Source of the DNA: Gammaproteobacteria bacterium
GTDB taxonomy: Bacteria; Pseudomonadota; Gammaproteobacteria; Competibacterales; Competibacteraceae
Direction of reading: 5' to 3'
Length of the DNA stretch: 64,000 nucleotides
Assembly (NCBI GenBank): GCA_024234995.1
Contig: JACKNF010000015.1
Location: 1-64,000 of the forward strand
Below the pieces are notes generated by a model. That model saw only the letters and a program-made list of their open reading frames with translations, was not told where the DNA came from and made no database searches. Shown here one piece after another: positions 31,631 to 40,572 of this stretch. The translations under genes and the position numbers were made by a program. How positions within the stretch are numbered: the first letter of the stretch is position 1; each line of letters opens with the position of its first letter.

Positions 31631-31720
31631 CAGCCTGTGAGATTTTTAACCCTCTGTTTGCTGCGATGCAATATAAATCAGGGTATAATCAAGCCGCTGG
31701 GATTTAATGAGTGAGCGGCT

Positions 31721-32590
31721 ATGTCGAAACAGCATCCCATTATCGCTATTACCGGTTCCTCTGGCGCTGGTACCTCAACAGTCCGGGTTGCGATGGAACA
31801 TATTTTTCGGCGGGACGGGATCAATGCCGCCATCGTCGAAGGCGATAGTTTCCACCGCTATGACCGCGATGAGATGCAACAGCAAGTTGAGCTGGCGTTA
31901 CAAGAAGTTCGTAATTTTAGCCACTTTGGTCCAGAGGGTAATCTTTTTGACCGGTTAGAGTCCCTGTTTATGGAATACAGTGAACGGGGTACTGGACTGC
32001 GACGCTATTATCTGCATGATCAGGAAGAGGCCGTTCGCTACGGCCAGGAGCCCGGTTCATTTACGCCCTGGACTTTATTACCTTTAGGAAGTGATTTGCT
32101 GTTTTACGAGGGGCTACACGGCGGGGTGGTGACAGATAAGGTCAATGTTGCTCGTTATGTCGATCTACTGATTGGCGTAGTACCCATCGTCAATCTGGAG
32201 TGGATCCAAAAAATCCACCGTGATACCGCTGAGCGGGGGTATAGTGCTGAGGCTGTGACTGATACTATTCTGCGGCGTATGTATGATTATACGCATTACA
32301 TTGTGCCGCAATTTTCCTGCACCGACATCAATTTTCAGCGGGTGCCAACGGTGGATACCTCCAATCCATTTGCTGCTCGCGACATTCCTAATCTAGATGA
32401 GAGTTTCGTCGTGATCCGCTTTAAGGAGCCTCGAAAAACCCAGCCAGATTTCACCTATCTTTTGCACATGATCCACGATTCATTTATGTCGCGCCGTAAT
32501 ACCATCGTGGTCCCAGGAGGCAAGATGGGGTTTGCCATGGAGTTAATCCTTCAACCTTTGATCGAGCAGTTGATTCGCCGGGAGTATTGA
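31721..32590 (+). CDS. prkB: Phosphoribulokinase, class I (PrkB-type)
   Basis: 289 residues. P-loop GSSGAGTSTV, VEGDSFHRYDRDEM, NFSHFGPEGNLFDRLE, EGLHGGVV, VPIVNLEWIQKIHRD and the RRNTIVVPGGKMGFAMELI ending are those of the proteobacterial octameric phosphoribulokinase family. It would phosphorylate ribulose-5-P to RuBP. No Rubisco or other Calvin-cycle gene is in the window; related genes also occur in non-autotrophs, so autotrophy cannot be concluded. GTGAGCGG precedes the ATG. Its last 48 nt overlap, antisense, the end of the EamA gene on the other strand. Confidence 0.9.
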   Translation: MSKQHPIIAITGSSGAGTSTVRVAMEHIFRRDGINAAIVEGDSFHRYDRDEMQQQVELALQEVRNFSHFGPEGNLFDRLESLFMEYSERGTGLRRYYLHDQEEAVRYGQEPGSFTPWTLLPLGSDLLFYEGLHGGVVTDKVNVARYVDLLIGVVPIVNLEWIQKIHRDTAERGYSAEAVTDTILRRMYDYTHYIVPQFSCTDINFQRVPTVDTSNPFAARDIPNLDESFVVIRFKEPRKTQPDFTYLLHMIHDSFMSRRNTIVVPGGKMGFAMELILQPLIEQLIRREY

Positions 32591-33466
32591 GTGGCTCCTG
32601 TGACCGGCGGCCGGTAATGCAGACGCGCGTAAGGTAATCACTGCGATGCCTGTCAACGTCGTGAGTCCGCCTAATAGCAACTTCCAGGTGGGTTGATCAC
32701 CCCAGATGAGTACTCCCAATAGCACCGCCAATACCGGTGCTAGTAGCAGCAATGGCGTGATCAAGCTAACTGGATAGCGAGTCAGTAGATGATAGACAAT
32801 GCCATGCCCTACCAGTGAAGCACCGATGGCTGAGTAGATCGGAGTGGCGAAATCTAGCCAATCTGCGGAGCGCAATGCATCGGCTTGTCCTTGTTCTAGC
32901 AGCAGTGATAGCAATAATAAATTCGGGGCAGCCACTGCACCGATCCAAGCCTGCAGGGTAAAAACACTGACATCTGATAAGCGGCGCATCAAGATAGTGG
33001 CCACTGCCATCATTAATGAAGCGCCAGCGATCCACGCTATAGCATCGAGATGGGTAATGACTATTGGGTCGAAGCCAACGACCATCACTCCAGTAAAAGC
33101 CGCGATGATGCCAGCAACTCGCCAGCGATCCAGCCGTTCGTCCAACCAGAACACTGCCAGCAGTGCCGAGAAGGGAACATAAAGTTGGGCAGTAATAGCC
33201 ACCGAAGCAATATCGCCGCTCACGTCCAGCCCGATAAAAATCATGCTGAAATGGAATACGCCTAGCAGAAGGCTGATTTCCAGCACGGGGCGCATTTTTC
33301 CCGGCAGCCAGCGCAGCCAGGGCCATAACAGCAGAATGAGTACCGTGAAGCGCAGAGTAGCGAACATTAGTGGTGGAAAGTGTTCCACGCCCGCCTTTCC
33401 CGCCAGGAAATTTAGCGACCATGCGGTGTTTGCCAGCAGCACCAGGAATAAATCACTTGGCTTCAC
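32543..33466 (-). CDS. EamA family (DMT) transporter
   Basis: 307 residues with ten hydrophobic segments and two EamA repeats: NTAWSLNFLAGKAGVEHFPP at the start of the first (with the LRFTVLILLLWPWL second helix) and PIYSAIGASLVGHGIVYHLLTRYP in the second. Such permeases export or import amino acids, nucleosides or other metabolites; substrate unknown. The C-terminal ~16 residues (HSILPANQLLDQRLKD) are hydrophilic and are encoded antisense to the phosphoribulokinase 3' end. Confidence 0.85.
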   Translation of the reverse strand: MKPSDLFLVLLANTAWSLNFLAGKAGVEHFPPLMFATLRFTVLILLLWPWLRWLPGKMRPVLEISLLLGVFHFSMIFIGLDVSGDIASVAITAQLYVPFSALLAVFWLDERLDRWRVAGIIAAFTGVMVVGFDPIVITHLDAIAWIAGASLMMAVATILMRRLSDVSVFTLQAWIGAVAAPNLLLLSLLLEQGQADALRSADWLDFATPIYSAIGASLVGHGIVYHLLTRYPVSLITPLLLLAPVLAVLLGVLIWGDQPTWKLLLGGLTTLTGIAVITLRASALPAAGHRSHSILPANQLLDQRLKD

Positions 33467-33502
33467 GGGTGCTGTCGCCGGGGGCAGCGTGGAAAATTGG
33501 GA

Positions 33503-36370
33503 TTAAAGAGCCTCACGTTTCCACCAGGCTTGTGCTGCTCTCAGAAACCGGGTATCCAGTTCCGTCTCTTCCTCAGCAGGCAGGGCGCCAGTTAGACACC
33601 ATTGCTCACGTAAGGCTTGTGGATCGTAAAGCGCCTCAGACTGGACAGTGCCACGGGCCAGTGAGGCTGACAACCGGGCTACCTGGTATTCCATTCGCAT
33701 TGCAGCGAAGGCCGGTGGTGATTCTATTCCGGCAACGATTTCCATGCACACGCACCAAATCTTTTTGCGCTCTAAATTTTGTTCTAGATAGACACGCAAG
33801 CTTTTTGTTTGTTCGGGGGAGCTGGTCAGTGCCTGACAGATCTTGTCGAAGCGTTGCTGAAGCGGTTCCAACAGCGCTTCTGGCAGCGCTGGCAATGCCG
33901 CCCATTCATGTTGCAAAGCTGCTAGGGTGATAGTGTCAATCGGCAGTGTTGTAAGCAAAGCTTCCAGTTGTGCACACAGCCGTGAGCGTTGGTACAGGTG
34001 CTGAAAGACTTGCTCGTCGTGAGCCCGGCATATAGCTTGTTCATGGTCAGCAAATTGGCGGACGGCAGCGTCAAAACGCTGTTCAAGAGCGCGCTGTTCA
34101 GTCCGAGGTATGGAACCGATAATGTTCCACTTTTGTTGAGCCGCTTGCAATTGCACCCGTGCTTGCAGCAAATGCTCGTGATCGACTTCAGTTAATGCTT
34201 CGATTTCCTCACATAATGCCAGCTTGCTGGCTAGATGGGCTTGGCGCTCACTGTTGGCGGCTTGATGTTCCGCCTGGCGGCGGGCGAATACCGCATCGCA
34301 GGCAACGCGGAATGTTTTCCAGAGCGCCTGTTCCTGGCGAGGGGAAGCTTGAACGGTGGGCGGCCATTCCGCTTGGGCACGCTTAGCGGTTTCGATGGCG
34401 ACACGCAGATCGGTGCTGTCTGCCATTCCTTGAACTTGTTCGATAAGTTGCTGACGACGTTGCACTTCACGATTACGTTCGGCATCCAGATGGATATCTA
34501 GGCATTGCAGAGCCTTTTGGAAGCGGCGATCCAAAGGCTTGCGGTCAGTGCGGTTGACTGGACCCAGTTTATGCCATTGCTCCTGAGCGCGGCGGCGCAC
34601 CCGGTCTGCCTCACGCCAGTCGACCTGTTGCCAGTCAGTCGCAGCCTCAAATTGCTCCAGTTGGACGCAAAGTGCGGTTTTTTGCTCGAAATGTTGTTGG
34701 CGTTCGCGGGCTTGGGCTTCAAAATAGACTTGGCAGGGGGCGTAGGCGCGCTCACAGGTGTTGTTGAATCGTTTCCAGAGTGCTTTGGGGGCAGCACCTT
34801 CCTGGTGGTCGAGTTTCTTCCAAGCATTGCGAGCCTGCTGAATACGCCGGGCAATTTCGGTTGGGTCGATCTCTAGACCGGTCAGGCTTTCAGCAGTGGC
34901 GCACAGTTGTTCCCGCGCTTGATAGGCACCCCAGCGCCGCCAGTCACGCAGTTTGCCTAATTGAGCAGCGCTACTTTGCAGGCGTTCATCGATTTCTGTC
35001 ATTTGTGCCCGGCTTAGCCCGATATTCTGCTTCAGCCGCCGGCGGGCTTGCTCCTGAAGGGCGGCTGCTTGTTGCGATTCACCGTTCTCGATAGCGGCCT
35101 CCAATTGTGCTGTCAGTTCTTGGAGTTCCTGCCACTCCTGGTCGCGTTCCTGGGCCTGGCGCTGCATTCGGGCGCGCAATTTATTGAGGAGGCTATCAAA
35201 CTCGCTCTGTAATTCAATAGTGAGTGTTCCAGATTCAGGGTGTTCCAGGCTTTGCCATTGATGACGTAAGGGAGTGATATCAGCTTCTTGGATTTCGCTA
35301 GGTTGTTTTAACAACTTTTCTGTTTGCTGTAACACTTCGCGCAAGCGATTAGCACGAATCTGGTTACGTTGCAGGATGCGCTCCTGCCCATGAATGGCTT
35401 CAATCAGTTCCTGAAAGCGTTGCTCTAGCCGCCGGCCTTCATTATCTTGGGGCGGGCCGAAACAAGCCCAGGCGGCAGGCGCTTCGCAGGCGCCGTATTG
35501 GATTGCAGCACTAAGTTCAGCGCTGGATTCACGTTCTGTGCGTAGCCGCTCCAACAGATTTTCTAATGAGGTAATCAGCTCCAGACGTTGGACCCGGCGA
35601 TTAGCGCTGGTTTGCCGTTCGGTCAGGAAGCGTTCACGGGCCTGGCTGTAGCGTTCCTGCAATTCCAGAGGGGGCGGTGATTTTTGACTCCGCCATTCTT
35701 GGTCTAGCTTCGGGAATCGGCCAGCGTTAAGACCACTTTCACCGTCCCAGCGTAGATTTTCCATTTCGTTGCATAGGTGTTCGAAATGAGCAGCTTGAGT
35801 CTCAGCTGCTTGGCGGGTATCCAGCCGTTCCTTGGCCTGGCGATAGACGCGCTTGTCACGATTGCGGCTTTGGCGGGTAACCTGTTCGAGTAATTCAGGA
35901 TCTTGTATCCGCTCTAACGCTGCCAACCGCACGTCCAAGTGAGTATTTTGCACGGCAATCCCAGCCAGTGCCGGTTCTGTGGTTATCTGCTTTAATGCGG
36001 TCAAGCGCAGTTCCGGTTCTACGGCGTGATGCAATAGAAATTCGATCAGCGCCGGATCAAGATTCTGGCGCAGTTGTTCCAACCGCGCGGCTAAGGATGG
36101 ACCTTCAGCGATTTTGCCAGCTAGCAGATGTCGGTACTGTTCCTGGGCAGCGGTTCGCACCTTCAGGTCGGGGTCTTGGCTGGCGATAGTCTGGAGCAGA
36201 TCGAGGTCGCTAAGGCGCTTCAGCGCGGCACAACGGATTGCTGGATCAGTATCCTGCCGGGCTATTTCAATTAGTGCCGGGTCAGTAGACTCCAGCCCCT
36301 GTAGAGCTTGTTTGCGGGTCTCGGGATCGGTGTGTTGCCACTTGGGCTTGAGAAAACGGCTCAGGATCAT
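33503..36370 (-). CDS. Large DUF349 coiled-coil protein
   Basis: 955 residues from ATG 36370 (MILSRFLKPKWQHTDPETRK). The N-terminal ~150 residues form HEAT-like repeats (LQGLESTDPALIEIARQDTDPAIRCAALKRLSD and similar). The rest is Gln/Glu/Arg-rich coiled coil with several DUF349 units, each with a W-x-x-L/I-G core (ARNAWKKLDHQEGAAPKALWKRFNNTCERAY, AQEQWHKLGPVNRTDRKPLDRRFQKAL, AQQKWNIIGSIPRTEQRALEQRFDAA). Soluble, no signal peptide. DUF349 proteins are widespread but poorly characterised. 36 nt separate it from the EamA gene downstream. Confidence 0.85.
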   Translation of the reverse strand: MILSRFLKPKWQHTDPETRKQALQGLESTDPALIEIARQDTDPAIRCAALKRLSDLDLLQTIASQDPDLKVRTAAQEQYRHLLAGKIAEGPSLAARLEQLRQNLDPALIEFLLHHAVEPELRLTALKQITTEPALAGIAVQNTHLDVRLAALERIQDPELLEQVTRQSRNRDKRVYRQAKERLDTRQAAETQAAHFEHLCNEMENLRWDGESGLNAGRFPKLDQEWRSQKSPPPLELQERYSQARERFLTERQTSANRRVQRLELITSLENLLERLRTERESSAELSAAIQYGACEAPAAWACFGPPQDNEGRRLEQRFQELIEAIHGQERILQRNQIRANRLREVLQQTEKLLKQPSEIQEADITPLRHQWQSLEHPESGTLTIELQSEFDSLLNKLRARMQRQAQERDQEWQELQELTAQLEAAIENGESQQAAALQEQARRRLKQNIGLSRAQMTEIDERLQSSAAQLGKLRDWRRWGAYQAREQLCATAESLTGLEIDPTEIARRIQQARNAWKKLDHQEGAAPKALWKRFNNTCERAYAPCQVYFEAQARERQQHFEQKTALCVQLEQFEAATDWQQVDWREADRVRRRAQEQWHKLGPVNRTDRKPLDRRFQKALQCLDIHLDAERNREVQRRQQLIEQVQGMADSTDLRVAIETAKRAQAEWPPTVQASPRQEQALWKTFRVACDAVFARRQAEHQAANSERQAHLASKLALCEEIEALTEVDHEHLLQARVQLQAAQQKWNIIGSIPRTEQRALEQRFDAAVRQFADHEQAICRAHDEQVFQHLYQRSRLCAQLEALLTTLPIDTITLAALQHEWAALPALPEALLEPLQQRFDKICQALTSSPEQTKSLRVYLEQNLERKKIWCVCMEIVAGIESPPAFAAMRMEYQVARLSASLARGTVQSEALYDPQALREQWCLTGALPAEEETELDTRFLRAAQAWWKREAL

Positions 36371-36922
36371 GGGGTGATCGGCATGATTGCAGAGTAGTGG
36401 GGAGGTGTTGCTGGCCAAAGTAAGGCCAGATCGACTTGTTGGCTAACAAGGTACTTTATCACACCGGGTTGTAAATCGTGGCCTTGGCATTAGGCTGCTT
36501 GCGCTGGTTTTGCCTGCTTAAGTTAATTTAATTCAAACACATTAGGGTGAAATCTAAGTAACTCTATGACTAAATTGGTAAAAGATAGGATGAGCAAGGC
36601 ATAAAATAACCCAGCAAGCTGGCAAATTTGCCGGGTGATCAAACCATGAAGATGACCGGAGAAATTATCAGCCAAGCGGAGAAACAGGTAGAGGAAATCC
36701 GGTTTGAATTGAAGATGTTCGAGGCACACCGGTACTAGATTACCTGAAGCAGGCCTTTGAGAATCGAGCCTTCAGGCCCTGAAATGTCTGAAAGTGCCAA
36801 CCTACGATGATTTACAGGATATTTGGCGGCGAGGTGAATTGGGTTGCCGTATCTCGGCAACCCAACTTAGGAGATGACAGGAAAAGAGGGAGTTTTTACG
36901 GTAGTAGATTTTTCTGATTGGT
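36371..36922. other. Gene-poor 550-nt gap with a possible decayed gene and a hairpin
   Basis: No intact gene. On the plus strand 36646-36738 encodes MKMTGEIISQAEKQVEEIRFEL... (30 residues). It continues in shifted frames as LDYLKQAFENRAF and LKVPTYDDLQDIWRRGELG up to about 36870, suggesting a small helical protein broken by two frameshifts; family unknown. A perfect 10-bp stem TTGGGTTGCC/GGCAACCCAA lies at about 36837-36863 without a T-tract. Confidence 0.4.
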
Positions 36923-37129
36923 TCAGGCGTTAAGGTTAGGGATAATCTTGCTTTCCAAGTGTGCAATCATATCTTTAAGCATGAGTTTGCGCTTTTTCAG
37001 GCGCTTTAGCTCAAGCTCGTCGACCAAGGGGTCTTTGGCTAGGCGGGCGATCACATCATCCAAGTCGCGATGCTCGACGCGCAATTCGACGAGCCGATGC
37101 TTATAGTGTTCGACGTCGTTAGTCTCCAT
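36923..37129 (-). CDS. DUF465/YdcH-type small coiled-coil protein
   Basis: 68 residues, start METNDVEHYKHRL. The DUF465 pattern is complete: LVELRVEHRDLDDVIARL, then PLVDELELKRLKKRKLMLKDMIAHLES, giving a short basic coiled-coil hairpin. Members are common single-domain proteins of unknown function in proteobacteria. It is divergent from ttcA, separated by about 210 nt. Confidence 0.85.
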   Translation of the reverse strand: METNDVEHYKHRLVELRVEHRDLDDVIARLAKDPLVDELELKRLKKRKLMLKDMIAHLESKIIPNLNA

Positions 37130-37341
37130 AGGTGGAGTTCTCCGAATAAGGGCGGGGTCTAATTTGTCCGGTACAGCCAGCAGTGCCGGTCCGGACGGAT
37201 TCCCGACGCACGGCTTTCGCTGTGGTCATGAAACGGGAGTCTAGCCCGCTGATGAACTGGCGGCAAGCAATCTGCCTGACGCCATTGTACTGGATTTCGG
37301 GTAAAGTTTGCCCTCGCGCATAGGCTCCCGGAGACACAACG

Positions 37342-38274
37342 ATGACCGTAGCGATTAGAAAGCAGCAGTTCAATTTTAATAAGCTTCAGAAGCGCCTGCG
37401 CCGGAATGTCGGCCGGGCAATTCAGGATTTCAATATGATCGAAGATGGCGACCGGGTAATGGTTTGCTTGTCCGGTGGCAAGGATTCCTTCGCGCTGCTT
37501 GATATTTTGCGAAACCTTCAAGCGCGGGCACCCGTGAGCTTCGAACTGATTGCGGTCAATCTTGACCAGAAACAACCAGGTTTCCCAGAGCATGTGCTGC
37601 CAGAGTATCTGCGTCGCATAGGTATTCCTTTTCATATCCTTGAGCAGGATACCTATAGTGTCGTTAAGCGGGTCATTCCTGAAGGTAAAACCACTTGTGG
37701 GCTGTGTTCACGCTTACGGCGGGGGATTTTGTACACTTTTGCCGCCGAGCAGGGGATGACAAAAATTGCACTGGGCCATCACCGTGATGATATTCTGGAA
37801 ACGCTGTTTCTGAATATGTTTCATGGTGGCAAGCTCAAGGCAATGCCACCAAAACTGCTGAGCGATGATGGCCAGCATGTAGTAATTCGCCCATTGGCTT
37901 ATTGCCAGGAGCGTGATTTGGCCACCTATGCTGAGATCAGTCAGTTTCCGGTTATCCCTTGTAATCTATGCGGTTCGCAGGACAATCTGCAACGTCAAGC
38001 AATCAAAGCGATGCTACGGCAATGGGAGAAGCAGTTTCCTGGACGGGTAGAGAACCTGTTTGCAGCGTTACAGAATGTGGTGCCTTCGCACTTGGCGGAC
38101 ACCGGGTTATTCAATTTTTCCAGGCTAGGGGCTCGCAACAATGGACGGGTACCCGATTGGTTACCAGGTGGCCGAGACAAGGTGGAGGAGGGTAATGAAG
38201 AGGAAACGCCGGCCAGAATGATTGGCAAGTTGCCTGCGGATGTGCGTGCGCCGCTGTCCGTGGAGCGCGTTTGA
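37342..38274 (+). CDS. ttcA: tRNA 2-thiocytidine(32) synthetase TtcA
   Basis: 310 residues. PP-loop ATPase motif CLSGGKDSFALLD; the two CxxC motifs that hold the Fe-S cluster, CGLCSRLRRG and PCNLCGSQ; GHHRDDILETLFLNMFHGG; and FNFSRL. Length equals E. coli TtcA (311). It thiolates C32 in several tRNAs. Start ATG 37342 follows CCGGAGACACAACG. Monocistronic by spacing. Confidence 0.96.
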   Translation: MTVAIRKQQFNFNKLQKRLRRNVGRAIQDFNMIEDGDRVMVCLSGGKDSFALLDILRNLQARAPVSFELIAVNLDQKQPGFPEHVLPEYLRRIGIPFHILEQDTYSVVKRVIPEGKTTCGLCSRLRRGILYTFAAEQGMTKIALGHHRDDILETLFLNMFHGGKLKAMPPKLLSDDGQHVVIRPLAYCQERDLATYAEISQFPVIPCNLCGSQDNLQRQAIKAMLRQWEKQFPGRVENLFAALQNVVPSHLADTGLFNFSRLGARNNGRVPDWLPGGRDKVEEGNEEETPARMIGKLPADVRAPLSVERV

Positions 38275-38380
38275 CGGTTATTGAATCGCTGCTATTGTTA
38301 ATTAGTTAAGAATCATCATGCTGACTTTCCTGATACAGTTCTATGTCGATAGCTGGCCTACTCACAAGGAGATACCTGTT

Positions 38381-39508
38381 ATGAAAAAACCACTTTTGGC
38401 GCTGGTCGCTGTGATCGGTCTGGTGACTGGCGGCGTTGCGCAGGCAGCGGATGCGATCAAAATCGGCCTGATGGCGCCGCTGACCGGTTCTTGGGCCAGT
38501 GAAGGACAAAGCATGAAGAAGATTGTTGAGTTGCTGGCTAAGCAGCAGAACGCCAAAGGTGGGGTACTGGGTAAGCAGATTGAGGTGGTGACCGAGGATG
38601 ATGGCGGTGATCCGCGCACAGCCTCATTGGCTGCACAACGTCTGACCACTCAGGGCATCGTCGCAGTCATTGGCACGTATGGCTCTTCAGTCACCGAAGC
38701 AACCCAGGCCATTTATGATGAAGCGGGCATTCCACAGATTGCTAATGGCTCCACGGCCATTCGCTTGACCGAAAAAGGTCTTAAGCACTTCTTCCGCACC
38801 GCGCCGCGTGACGATGAGCAGGGCCGGATAGCAGCGCAGACGATTGAAAAACTGGGTTTCAAGCAAGTTGCTGTTTTGCACGACAGTACCTCTTATGCCA
38901 AAGGCTTGGCGGATGAAACCAGCGCTCTGCTAAAAAAGAAAGGCCTAAAAGTAGTGTTTTTCGACGCCCTGACCCCTGGTGAACGGGATTACAATGCCAT
39001 TTTGACCAAGCTAAAAAGCGCCAATCCCGATGTGGTGCTGTTTACCGGTTATTATCCGGAGGCCGGTCTCTTACTGCGGCAGAAGCGTGCTATGGGTTGG
39101 CCTGTTCCGTTTATCGGCGGTGATGCGACCAATAATCCGGACCTGGTCAAAAGCGCCGGTCAGGAAGCGGCCGAAGGTTTCTATTTTCTGAGTCCGCCCG
39201 TGCCGCAGGATTTGGATACTCCGGAGGCGCAAGCCTTTCTGGCAGATTACCAGAAGCAATATGAAGAAGTGCCTGCTTCCATTTGGGCTGTATTGTCCGG
39301 TGATGGATTCCGGGCGGCGGTGGCCGGTATCGAAGGTGCTAAATCCACTAATGGGGGCAAGATTGCTGAGTATTTGCATAAGAGCCTGAAGGATTACCCT
39401 GGCTTAAGCGGCCCGGTCTCCTTTGACGAAAAGGGTGACCGTGAGGGTGAGGTATACCGGCTCTATAAGGTGAATGCGGATGGTAAGTTCGTGATGCAGA
39501 AGTTATAA
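38381..39508 (+). CDS. livK: Branched-chain amino acid ABC transporter, substrate-binding protein
   Basis: 375 residues from ATG 38381, with AAGGAG upstream. Signal peptide MKKPLLALVAVIGLVTGGVAQA with cleavage after AQA. The mature protein is a Leu/Ile/Val-binding type I periplasmic protein: IKIGLMAPLTGSWASEGQ, VVTEDDGGDPRTASLAAQRL, VIGTYGSSVTEA, and the hinge region LFTGYYPEAG. The ligand may be a branched-chain amino acid or a related compound such as an amide. First gene of a liv cluster; a 103-nt gap precedes livH. Confidence 0.92.
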   Translation: MKKPLLALVAVIGLVTGGVAQAADAIKIGLMAPLTGSWASEGQSMKKIVELLAKQQNAKGGVLGKQIEVVTEDDGGDPRTASLAAQRLTTQGIVAVIGTYGSSVTEATQAIYDEAGIPQIANGSTAIRLTEKGLKHFFRTAPRDDEQGRIAAQTIEKLGFKQVAVLHDSTSYAKGLADETSALLKKKGLKVVFFDALTPGERDYNAILTKLKSANPDVVLFTGYYPEAGLLLRQKRAMGWPVPFIGGDATNNPDLVKSAGQEAAEGFYFLSPPVPQDLDTPEAQAFLADYQKQYEEVPASIWAVLSGDGFRAAVAGIEGAKSTNGGKIAEYLHKSLKDYPGLSGPVSFDEKGDREGEVYRLYKVNADGKFVMQKL

Positions 39509-39611
39509 GGCATCCGGCGGTTCCCGCCTTCAAGGGGCCGCCATAATCATCCAAATCTTAGCCAATACTCCCCTCGTTTCTCTCCCTCCAGCCTGAATTC
39601 TAAGCGATCTC

Positions 39612-40517
39612 ATGGAAGAATTTCTCCAGCAACTCACCAACGGTTTGGCCGTGGGAGGCATCTACGCTCTGATTGCCTTGGGTTACACCATGGTTTACGG
39701 GGTGCTCAAGTTGATCAATTTTGCTCACGGTGATCTGTTTACTTATGGTGCTTATCTAGGTTTGACTCTATTGACCTCTCTGGCGCTGACAGACCGGCTT
39801 GGTTTTTTCATGGGAGTGCTGGTGCTAGCGCTGATGGTAATGGGATTAGTTGCAGTGCTGGGGATGATTCTGGAACGGGCTGCCTATCGTCCATTGCGGG
39901 AATCGCCACGGCTGTCAGCCGTTGTTTCAGCATTGGGTGCATCGATCTTCTTACAGAACACGCTAATGCTGATTTATGGGGCGCGTTTCCAAGTTTATCC
40001 CGATAACATTCTACCGGTCACTGCCTTTGATCTATTTGGTCTCCAGATTCCGGTGATGCGGGTACTGATTGTGCTGGCTTCGGTAGTGATGATGGTGACT
40101 TTGTATCTATTTATTCAAAAAACCAAAATTGGTACTGCGATTCGTGCTGCAGCCATTGATCAAGGTGCGGCGCGATTGATGGGAATTGACGTCAATCGCG
40201 TTATCCTGCTGGTGTTTCTGCTGGGGCCAGCATTAGGTGGTGCAGCCGGATTAATGGTCGGGCTGTACTACGGGCAGATCAATTTTACAATGGGTTGGGT
40301 TTACGGTATGAAGGCGTTTACTGCTGCGATCCTTGGTGGTATCGGCAACATTCCTGGTGCGATGATCGGAGGGTTGCTGTTAGGGGTGGTCGAAGCCATG
40401 GGTGCAGCTTACCTCTCCATCGCCTGGAAGGATGCCATTGCTTTTTGCGTGCTGATTCTGATTTTGATTGTGCGGCCTACGGGGTTGTTAGGCGAACGAG
40501 TGGCAGACAAGATTTAA
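39612..40517 (+). CDS. livH: Branched-chain amino acid ABC transporter permease LivH
   Basis: 301 residues, about eight membrane helices. LivH family signatures: QQLTNGLAVGGIYALIALGYTMVYGVLKLINFAHGD and GWVYGMKAFTAAILGGIGNIPGAMIGGLLLGVVE (the EAA-like coupling loop). Inner-membrane half of the transporter with LivM. 55 nt to livM. Confidence 0.95.
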   Translation: MEEFLQQLTNGLAVGGIYALIALGYTMVYGVLKLINFAHGDLFTYGAYLGLTLLTSLALTDRLGFFMGVLVLALMVMGLVAVLGMILERAAYRPLRESPRLSAVVSALGASIFLQNTLMLIYGARFQVYPDNILPVTAFDLFGLQIPVMRVLIVLASVVMMVTLYLFIQKTKIGTAIRAAAIDQGAARLMGIDVNRVILLVFLLGPALGGAAGLMVGLYYGQINFTMGWVYGMKAFTAAILGGIGNIPGAMIGGLLLGVVEAMGAAYLSIAWKDAIAFCVLILILIVRPTGLLGERVADKI

Positions 40518-40572
40518 GAAGAAGATATCAAGGGTCAGCAGGAGTGAAGGATCAGATGGTGATGCGAAAATC

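Noticed and set aside
36837..36863. Intrinsic terminator
   Set aside because: The 10-bp stem is perfect but no T-tract follows on either strand; kept only as a hairpin within the gap description.
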